64,000 bases of DNA, taken from Alligator mississippiensis. Taxonomy: Eukaryota > Chordata > Crocodylia > Alligatoridae. Of this stretch, positions 56,901 to 64,000 are shown piece by piece. Location of the stretch: contig NC_081831.1 of NCBI RefSeq assembly GCF_030867095.1, forward strand, positions 22,753,642 to 22,817,641, read 5' to 3'. The notes beneath the pieces are model-generated. The model did not search any database and was not told where the DNA came from. It worked only from the letters and a program-made list of their open reading frames with translations. The translations under genes were made by a program, and so were the position numbers. Each line of letters opens with the position of its first letter. Positions within the stretch are counted from its first letter, which is position 1.

Positions 56901-59900
56901 TGGTGGAAGAGCGTGATGCCCTGCGGGAGGCCAATGAGGAGCTGCGCTGTGCCCAGGTCCAGCAGAGCTGCCTGAGCCAAGCAGGTGGGTGGTGGGGGAG
57001 GGAGGGTGGGCTGGGGACTTGTTTCTCCCCATGCAATATGAATTTAATGGCTCTGAAGCCAACCCCTCCCAGCTCCTGTGGCTGGGTGGTGGGGCAGGAC
57101 CATCCCCTGGGGGGGTTAAAGCCCTGGAGCAGGGCAGAGCTTGTGGTTTGTCTGTTTTTCCCATCTATCTGGTCCTTCCCTGCTCCCAGACCAGCCCTGG
57201 CCTCAGTCACCAGAATCTGCTCCCCTCCCAAAGCCAGGGAAAGAACCCAAGTGTCTGGGTTCTCAGTTGCATCCCCCCACTCCTTCCAGGGAGAACCCAG
57301 GCATCCTGTCTCTGGACATTGACCCTGCAGCGGAGTGATAAGGGGCTGTCCCTGCCCCCTCTGGCCCCAGGGATCCTTGGGGGTTGGGGGGCACTGGTCC
57401 TGACCCCCTGGCCCTGCTCATAGATGCCGTGCTAGACAGTGCCACCTCCCCCGCGGACAACCTGGCTGCTGAGATCTTGCCAGCTGAACTCAGGTAGGTG
57501 CTGGTCTTGAGGAGTGGTGTTCGGGTCCACTCCATCCCCCACTGCCCCTCCCAGAGCTGGGAAGAACCCAGGCATCCAGCTCCCACTCCCCTCCCAGAGA
57601 TGGGGAGAGAACCCAGTTGTCTTGGCCCTACTGTCCCCCATTTCCGCCCCCACTCCCAGCTGCACTAGTGCTTCTCTAAACCCTGGAAACTATAACTTAC
57701 AGCATGCAATGTCCTGCTAGGTCCCAGGCAGCCAACTTTTTTGGCTCTTGTCCCCAGCCAGTCAGTAGCTTGGCTGGAGTTGCTGTGGGGCATAATGGGA
57801 CCTGTAGTCCCCAGGGTCATCTCCATTGGGGCCAGGCCCTACCCTGTTACCTGTTTTGTTTTTTGCCTCCCGACCCTCCCACAGGGAGACACTGGTGCGG
57901 CTGCAGCAGGAGAACCGGGGCCTGTGCACACAGGAGGCAGCACTGCAGGGGCAGCTGGCTGAACTGCAGGCCCAACTGGACGATAGTCGCCGTGTCCGGA
58001 GGCGCCTGGATACCCAGCACAGGTGAAAGGGGGCTGAGGCTTGCCCCAAACTCATCACGTTCATGAGATCTCTGGGGCTTAGAGCCCAAGCTTGTGTGGT
58101 GTGGGGGGGTTGAGACCTGCTGCCGCAACCGTGTCACATGCTTGACATCTCCCATAACCCTGTCTACAGCCAGAGTCTAAAACCTGCCTCAAACTCATCT
58201 CATATGTGGTCTCTCTGGGTCCAGACTGGGCTGGCAGGGTGCTGAAATGGGCACCAAATTCATCTTATACCAGAGTATGTCAGCTGCAGCGACTGACTTG
58301 GGTGATGGTGCAGGAGAGTGCGCTGAGATCTTCCCTAAACTCATGCATGAGATATCCAGGTGCAGAGACGAGGGTGGGGGTGTTGCTGAGACCAGACTTA
58401 AACTCATCTTGTCTACGAGATCTCCAGCTGCAGAGATCAGAGTGGTAGGGGTGGAGGAACTGAGACCTGCCCCAAACTCATTCCATGCTACAGTGAGCTG
58501 GCAGCAGAAACTGGGCTGAAGGGTGGGAAACTGAGACCTGGTGTTCTCATCTCATGCTAGAGCTTGCCAGCCGCAGAGATTGGACTTGGGCAGGGGGAGG
58601 GGGGGCGTGAGACTGGCCCTAAATTTGGCTCCCGCGTGAGGTCTCCAGCTGCTGAAACTGGGCTGGGAAGGGCCCAAGACCCTGCCACCCTAGGTTGCTT
58701 CAGCTGCTAACTACCTTCTCTTCTCCCCCCCCCCAATCTGTCCCACTGCCAGGCTGAGCCAGCAGGAGGTGCTGGAGCTGCGGGGCCAGCTAGAAGAGCT
58801 GCAGCAGTCACTGCAGGAGCAGGGCAGCCGGGCTGAGGATGTGAGTGCATTTAGGGGGAGGACTAGCTTGGCCTGACCTCTGACCTTGTAGGGGAGGACA
58901 GTACTTGCAGACCAGTCCTGGGGGGTTCCCCCCCCATATTTGGGCCAGGTGCCTGCATTGCCCCTTGGCAGCAATTGGGGAGACACCTCAATTGTCCCCC
59001 TATTTGGGAGCAAAATGGGGAGTGCTCCACTCCTACTCCCCATGACCCCTTCCTGTGATATTAACAACCCCCTTTCTCTTTTTCTCCCGTCACCCTCGTT
59101 ACCCTTCCACAGGCCATTGTAAGTACCCATGCTGCCTGGGAGGGGTCTTGGCAGGGGTAGTAGAACCATGGTGGGGCATGGGGTTCAGGTCCTCTCCTGG
59201 CAGGAGGAGGGGTCTTTAGAGCTGGGTGGGGTACGGCGGGGGGGTGTCAGGCTGCGGGGGTTGGAATTGTGGGGGCTGGCACTTGGTCTTCATCCTCTCC
59301 CTCCTATTCCTTCCCAGTCCTCTGTGCTGAAGGAGAAGCTGGAAGAGCATCTGTGAGTCCTGGACTTGTGGGGAGAGAGGGGTCAAGCCCAGTGCTTGAA
59401 GTGGGGAGGGTTTGCGAGTCTGAGGGGCGGGGGGCAGTGGGACACTCCAGACTGATGGGGAGGGTGGGGGCAACTGCCTGGCCCTGGTGGGTCTTGCTGG
59501 GGGTGCGGATACTGGCTTCCCAGGGAGCAGGGCTCTGCCCCCTCATCTACCCTAGGCTGGGGAATTCCTGTCTAATGCCCTCCCCAACCACAGGGAGAAG
59601 CTGAATGAGGCCCATGCGGAGCTGCAAAAGAAGCGGGAGCACCTGGAGGGCCTGGAGCCACGGGCAGACAGTGCCGGTGAGTGCCTGGGGGGAGGACTGT
59701 AGGGTGCTCTGGGCAGGGGCATCTGTCTACCCACCTTGAGGCAGGCTGGTTTTAGCCAGTTCTTGCTGGCCAGGGTGTGGAGGTTCCCCCTCCTGATTCC
59801 CCCTTCTCTCTGCTACCCTGCCCCTCCAGCAGCCCAGCGCATTGACGAGCTGCAGCAGATCCTGCGGCAGAAAGATGAAGACATGCGGGCAATGGAGGAG

Positions 59901-60757
59901 CGCTACCGGCGCTATGTGGACAAGGCCAACTCGGTGGGGGTGGGGCCTGATCTGTGGGGCCAGGGTTTAACCCCCCACCTTTTCCAAAAGATTTTCTTGG
60001 GGGAGGTGTGTGTCCAGGCTGGGGGGTGGGGCTTGATATTTCAGGCAAGTGGTGCTTTGCCGTGGAGGAGGTTGGTTCCAGCCAGCCTGGGGGCTGAGCC
60101 TTGCCATGGGGTTGGGGCAGGGTCTTGGGGGGCTTCTTTGGGTGTGGGGCTTGGCTCAAGGGACCTAATCCTAATCCCATGCCCCCTCCAGGTCATTCGG
60201 AGGCTGGATCCGGCACCAGGGGCTATGGGGTCCCTTCTTGGGGTGCAGGCACTGCGCAATCAGCTGCAGGAGAAGGAGGCCAAACTGCAGTACCTAGAAG
60301 TGAGAGAGGCCCAGTGCAGGGGTGGTAAGGGACACCCCAGAGGTCCAAGCCCCCCCCCATATTAATGCCCCCCCATACTAATGCCCCCCAGATGGACCTG
60401 GCAAAGACACTGTCACAGCGGGAGCAGGAGGAGCGGCTCATCATCACCGCCTGGTACAACATGGTGAGGCCTTGGGTAGGGGGAGCATTGCTAGGGCTGG
60501 CAGGGGCAGTGCTGGATGGGGTCATATATTGGGCTGGTGCTGAGGGGCTGGACAGCAGGATGGAGGTGGGGGTGGGCAGACCTAGGGGCCCTTATTAACC
60601 CCCCTCCCTTATTTTTCAGGGCCTGGCACAGCAGCACTGTACCTCCTGGGACCGTTCTAGCCCCCCCGGTGCCCCCCAGTCCTTCCTGAGCCAGCAGCGC
60701 CAGGCGGCCACTGCCCGCCGTGGCCCCCCACGACTCCCCCGTGGCCCCCTACATTGA
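50931..60757 (+). CDS. HOOK2: HOOK2, Hook microtubule/dynein adaptor 2
   Basis: Twenty-three exons: 50931-50972, 52007-52092, 52430-52502, 52681-52731, 53361-53493, 53614-53681, 53787-53849, 54103-54183, 54941-55056, 55449-55589, 56034-56235, 56576-56686, 56897-56984, 57424-57493, 57885-58022, 58753-58840, 59113-59118, 59318-59352, 59594-59676, 59830-59933, 60192-60299, 60392-60463 and 60620-60757. Together 2097 nt, 698 aa (human 719). Residues 1 to about 150 are the calponin-homology-like HOOK domain (LLAWLQTYRV, MTLEESVQHVVMAAIQE) that contacts dynein light intermediate chain. From about 180 to 640 are heptad-rich coiled coils (RLESGREELRG, MRAMEERYRRYVDKA). The C-terminus (ERLIITAWYNMGLAQQ) is the cargo/FHIP-binding region in the family. 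Exon 59113-59118 is a 6-nt microexon. Exon 59830 has a CAGCAG acceptor. Convergent with BEST2. Confidence 0.96.
50973..52006. other. HOOK2 intron 1, no gene
   Basis: CpG-rich at the left, then GC-rich unassigned DNA with one GTGAGGGGCACC copy and one AACTTCCCTCCCAGCAGTG copy. Confidence 0.4.
52920..53300. repeat. Family-A style repeat, HOOK2 intron 4
   Basis: Seven units with GAACCCAGGCATCTGG separated by GGGGGTGGGG spacers, about 55 bp each. Confidence 0.65.
55825..55859 (+). pseudogene. U6 snRNA 5' fragment in HOOK2 intron 10
   Basis: The run GGCAGCACATATACTAATAT (55838-55857) matches the 5' part of U6 snRNA (GGCAGCACATATACTAAAAT) with one change. It is preceded by TTGCTTT, where U6 has TTGCTTC. 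Similarity covers about the first 35 nt of U6 and then stops at GGGGAGGGG, so the rest of the RNA is missing and it cannot be a working gene. Confidence 0.8.
58050..58700. repeat. ~90-bp degenerate repeat, HOOK2 intron 15
   Basis: Units contain GAGACCTGCCCCAAACTCAT and GAGATCTCCAGCTGCAGAGA; about seven copies, found nowhere else in the window. Confidence 0.7.
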
Positions 60758-61116
60758 ATCCTCCTGGCCTGTGTGGGAGGGGTGCTAGGGGAGGCAAGCG
60801 GGTGGGGCTTAGCTTTTGGCATCCCTACTGCCCCCCCTTTCTCTGATGGTGCCTTAGTCTCTTTAATGGGGGGACAGGAAAGGCTTAACCTTGTATGCCA
60901 CCACCCAAGACCCTCTGGAGGGTGGGTCTCGGGAAGAAAGGGGCTAAGAGGGAGCCAGTTCCTTGCCTCCCACCCAGAGGAGGTGGGGGAGGTTCTTTCA
61001 GACCAGCCCAGAGTTCTGGGATACTCTTTTTTAACTACTGCCTGTGCCCCTGCTGGGATTGTCATTGTTCCCCCTCCCCCAAATAATCCTGGCAGGGGCC
61101 AGAGGGCCCCCCCCCA

Positions 61117-61118
<2 letters not shown>

Positions 61119-61154
<36 letters not shown>

Positions 61155-61221
61155 GGGGGGGTCCTGTCTGTGTGCATTTTTTAACCCTTGGCAGCCCCCC
61201 CCCCCCCCCCCCCCCCCCCCC
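61119..61221. repeat. (GT)17 and (C)27 in the HOOK2 3' UTR
   Basis: A pure GT run at 61119-61152 and a C homopolymer at 61195-61221, both inside the predicted 3' UTR. Confidence 0.9.
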
Positions 61222-61383
61222 GGATCTCTGGATGTCCTGGTTCTGCCCTAGTTTTGTGTGGGGAAGGGGGCACTTAGCCATGTCTGGACCCCTGATGCCC
61301 CACCCTACTAAGCTCTGGGTCTTAGCTGCTGTTTTTAAAGCTGTTTTGTGCCCCCTCCCCCCTCCCCATGGGGCCTGTACTAC

Positions 61384-61389
61384 AATAAA
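61384..61389 (+). terminator. HOOK2 polyadenylation signal
   Basis: AATAAA in CTACAATAAAGACACTGG, 627 bp after the HOOK2 stop. The 3' UTR before it holds a (GT)17 run and a 27-base C run. Confidence 0.85.
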
Positions 61390-61399
61390 GACACTGGAT

Positions 61400-62270
61400 T
61401 TGACTCTCTTGGGCCTCAGTTATATCTCTGGGGCTTGGGGAAGGGTGTTCCTCCTCACCAAACCAGTAGTTCCCAGTTGATTTCCCCTTTCTTACAGACC
61501 TCCTGGTCTGAAGCCAGTTGCTCTTACAGAATCTCCCTGGAAGGGGAGGGGGCAGCCCCTCCTTCCCATGGGGTCATGCAAGGGTAGGGGGATCTGAGCA
61601 CTGGTGGGCTGTAGTGAAACTTCCCTCAGCCTTTAGCTTGTGGATGCTCCCAAGAGCCCACCCTGTCTCTAGGGGCTGCTCTGAGCATGGCCCCCCCTGC
61701 CTGGTGGGGGGCAGGAAGAGGCACTGCTAGCCCTTTCCTTAGCACACACACCCCCCCGCCCCAGCTGGAGCTGCCCCAGCCCCTGCTTACTGGAGCTGGT
61801 TAACTGGACCTAGCTGTGCGCTCTTGCTCTGCTGGCTGGGCCTTAGGCCTAGCAGACAGCAGAGAGGGGGCTGTGGCTGGAGCATGGGGCCTGACCCCAG
61901 GGCATTCTTCCCCCCCCAACTTCTCCCCCACCAGCTGCAGTCCCTGGAGCAGGATGGCGGGATCAGGATGGCTCATGGCGCAGGGGGGGTAAGTGCAGCC
62001 CATGAGGGCAGTTGCCCCCATCTCCCATAGCCTCCTTATGCCCCCAAAAGAACTACCCCCTGCCCCCCCCAGAAATGCACTGTATTGCACTTGGTCTGTT
62101 TGGTTTAAAGGCAGAAAAACGGCAGGGGAAGAAAGGGGATGCCCTCAGCATGCGGGTAGGGGCTGGCTCCCATCTCTGCCCCCCATATCTCCCCTGCCCC
62201 TTGCCAGGCACGGTTGTGGCCAGTGTAGCCCTGGCCCAGAATGGGTTAAATAGGAATGGGGGCTGGGGGG
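61400..62270. other. Gap between HOOK2 and BEST2, no gene
   Basis: GC-rich DNA between two convergent genes. It must contain the BEST2 3' UTR end, but no AATAAA was found on that strand. Confidence 0.4.
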
Positions 62271-62279
62271 CATGTGGCA

Positions 62280-62600
62280 GCTGTGTGTATGCCCCCTGAA
62301 GTGGGGCTGTGGGTAATGGACCTGGAGTTGCAGCTGTCTCCAAGCTGAGGCATGCTGGTGGCTGGGTATAATGGGTAGCCCATGATGCAGCTGCCTCTCG
62401 GGTAGACCACACCAATGGCTGGGTGTAATGGGCACAGAGCTGTGGCAGCCTCTGGGATGGGAGCTGGTTGGTGACTGGGAATAGCAGGGACCCCAAGATA
62501 TAGCTGTCTCTGGGATGAGACATGCCGACTGCTGGGTATAACAGACCCCAAGATGCAGCTGCCTCTAGGGTGGGGTGCAGTGGCAGCTGGGTGTAATGGG
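62280..62600 (+). repeat. Family-B repeat in the BEST2 3' flank
   Basis: Five units with GCTGGGTATAATGGG and GATGCAGCTGCCTCT, ending 36 bp before the BEST2 stop codon. Confidence 0.8.
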
Positions 62601-62635
62601 TGCCATTGGGGCATTGCAGGGAGCCTGGGGCCAGC

Positions 62636-63745
62636 TCATGCCCTCTTCTCCTCTTCGAGGGAACCCTGCAGCCAGTGGGGTACGGGTGGTTGTGGGGAGT
62701 TCACAGGGGACAGGGGCACCACAGTGTCCAGGAGGGGCTGGGTGCTGCTGCAGGGCTCCGATGTGGCTCCCCCACCAGCCACTGCTTCCTCATCCCAGCC
62801 CAGGGGCGTTTTGGAGGCCTGGCAGCCGCAGGATGCTCCTGGACACAGGCAGCCATAGGCGCCTGAGGCCTCAGAGGCACTGCTGTTCTTCCGGGGGAGC
62901 AGGGGGAGGTGACTCGCAAAGCTGCTAGGACCCAGGAGCCAGGGTGGGGGGGACGAGGAGCCCCGGGTACGTGGCTCCAGCCCCTCCTCGATCTCCTCCA
63001 AAGGCTGGAACTGCATCTCCTCCTTGGCCAGTCTGCAGGGGGTGGAGGGAAAGGGAGCATTAGGCAGCTGCTTCTGGGATGGGGTGGGTCGGTGGCTGTG
63101 TACAGGGAGCAAGAGATGCGGCCACCTCTGGGCTGGAGCCTTAGGGTCTAGGTAGAATAGAGCCCCTTTGCCCAACCCTGGGCTGTGGCTGGCTCTGGGG
63201 TGGGGCACTGGAGTATAATGGGAACCTTTTGCGTGTAGATGGCTCTGGGGTGATAATAAATAGGCTCCCCCCAAACTAACCACTGGGCTGCAGCTAGCTC
63301 TGGGGTGGGCTATGTCAGGACTGGGTATAAATGATTCCTCATCTAGTCCTGAAATATGGCTGGCTCTGGAGTGGGTAACTGGGGCCTAGGTATAACAGAG
63401 GCTCATTATCTGGTGCCAGGATGTGGCTGGCTTTGGGGTGGGGTACAACAGGGACCCTGAGCTGAGATGCAGCTGGCTCTGTGGTAGGGCATGTCACAGC
63501 TGGGTACGATGGACCCCTTGCTAGGGTGGGGATGCAGCTAGCTCTGGTGTGGGACACGGGCTGCATATAACCTCCCCTTCCGCTACTCACGTGATGTCAA
63601 AGGTAGAGCCCTGGAAGCGTGGCTGCTGCAGCAGGAAGGCGGTGGCAGCCGTGTATGGTGCTCGTGGATTAGCCGCATCCCAGTACCGGTCCCGCTCCAG
63701 CAGCGGCAGGTCCTCATACATCTCATCTACCGCTAACATGGACAC
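62636..63745 (-). CDS. BEST2: BEST2, bestrophin-2 (last two coding exons; 5' part beyond window)
   Basis: Exon 63591-63745 reads VSMLAVDEMYEDLPLLERDRY... and ends STFDIT with a GTGAGT donor; exon 62636-63032 continues LAKEEMQFQPLEEIEEG to a TGA. Phases match (AC|A). The first exon is the conserved stretch after the bestrophin channel domain (LAVDEM..DLP, TFDI..KEEMQFQP). The last exon is the poorly conserved cytosolic tail. Bestrophins are pentameric, Ca2+-activated chloride channels; the transmembrane part and the Ca2+ clasp are not in this window. BEST2 rather than another bestrophin is inferred from its place next to HOOK2, convergent as in human. No clear polyadenylation signal was seen before 61.4 kb. 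Confidence 0.9.
63060..63560 (+). repeat. Family-B repeat filling a BEST2 intron
   Basis: About eight units occupy nearly the whole 558-bp intron between the two visible BEST2 exons. Confidence 0.85.
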
Positions 63746-64000
63746 CTGGGGTGGGGGGGGGGCAAAGTGAACAACCGCATCCTTAAGTTCCCAGGCACAG
63801 CAGGGGCATTGGAGCTTGTGGGACTGGGAGCCTGGATGCCTGGGTTCTTTCCCAACCTGGGGCAGAGAGTTGGGTCTAATTGTGATAGCGTAGGGGAGCA
63901 GGATGCCTCGGTTCCCAGGTTCATCTGGGAGCCTGAGCACCTGGGTTCCATCCCTGTGCAGGGAGAGAAAGGGGACCAGGTGGGTTACAGCAGGGGGTAA

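Overview
The window is nuclear DNA of a vertebrate, not a microbe. It holds seven intron-bearing or intronless animal genes with GT-AG splice sites, CpG-rich promoters, AATAAA signals, a CR1-type LINE, a solo LTR and many micro- and minisatellites. The CR1 tail (unit TTTCATAGA seen from the + strand), short introns and high GC point to a sauropsid. A crocodilian is my best guess, a turtle is possible, and this is an inference from repeat style only.

Gene order, left to right: MAST1 (-, 3' part cut off by the window edge), RTBDN (+), RNASEH2A (-), PRDX2 (+), JUNB (-), HOOK2 (+), BEST2 (-, last two coding exons only). From established knowledge this is the human 19p13.13 block (BEST2-HOOK2-JUNB-PRDX2-RNASEH2A-RTBDN-MAST1) read in reverse with every relative orientation kept. 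The symbols therefore rest on both sequence and synteny. I assembled each gene exon by exon. Reading phase is continuous across all junctions and products are near family length (RTBDN 227 aa, RNASEH2A 295, PRDX2 198, JUNB 296, HOOK2 698; MAST1 675 codons before the edge).

1-13.4 kb: MAST1, with introns packed with minisatellites. 13.4-18.5 kb: MAST1 5' region with two further upstream coding exons that give an alternative N-terminus like that of MAST2/MAST3. 18.5-19.6 kb: candidate control region with three related TGCATTATT elements and a run of RFX X-box-like motifs. 19.8-25.2 kb: GT repeats, CR1, unassigned DNA, and a solo LTR that stops about 30 bp before the RTBDN splice acceptor. 25.2-37.2 kb: RTBDN, RNASEH2A and PRDX2. 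37.2-38.5 kb: two CTCF-like motifs, then a CRE/SRE module downstream of JUNB. 38.7-40.7 kb: JUNB. 40.7-50.8 kb: gene desert with repeats, AP-1 sites and a promoter-like patch. 50.8-61.4 kb: HOOK2, with a 6-nt microexon, a NAGNAG acceptor and a U6 snRNA fragment in an intron. 61.4-64 kb: tail of BEST2.

The genes do not form one pathway. They are a conserved linkage of a neuronal kinase (MAST1), a photoreceptor flavin/folate-binding-like protein (RTBDN), RNase H2 catalytic subunit, a peroxide reductase, an AP-1 factor, a dynein adaptor and a chloride channel. Noncoding DNA is dominated by a few short GC-rich families repeated across the whole window; these are probably its least described component.
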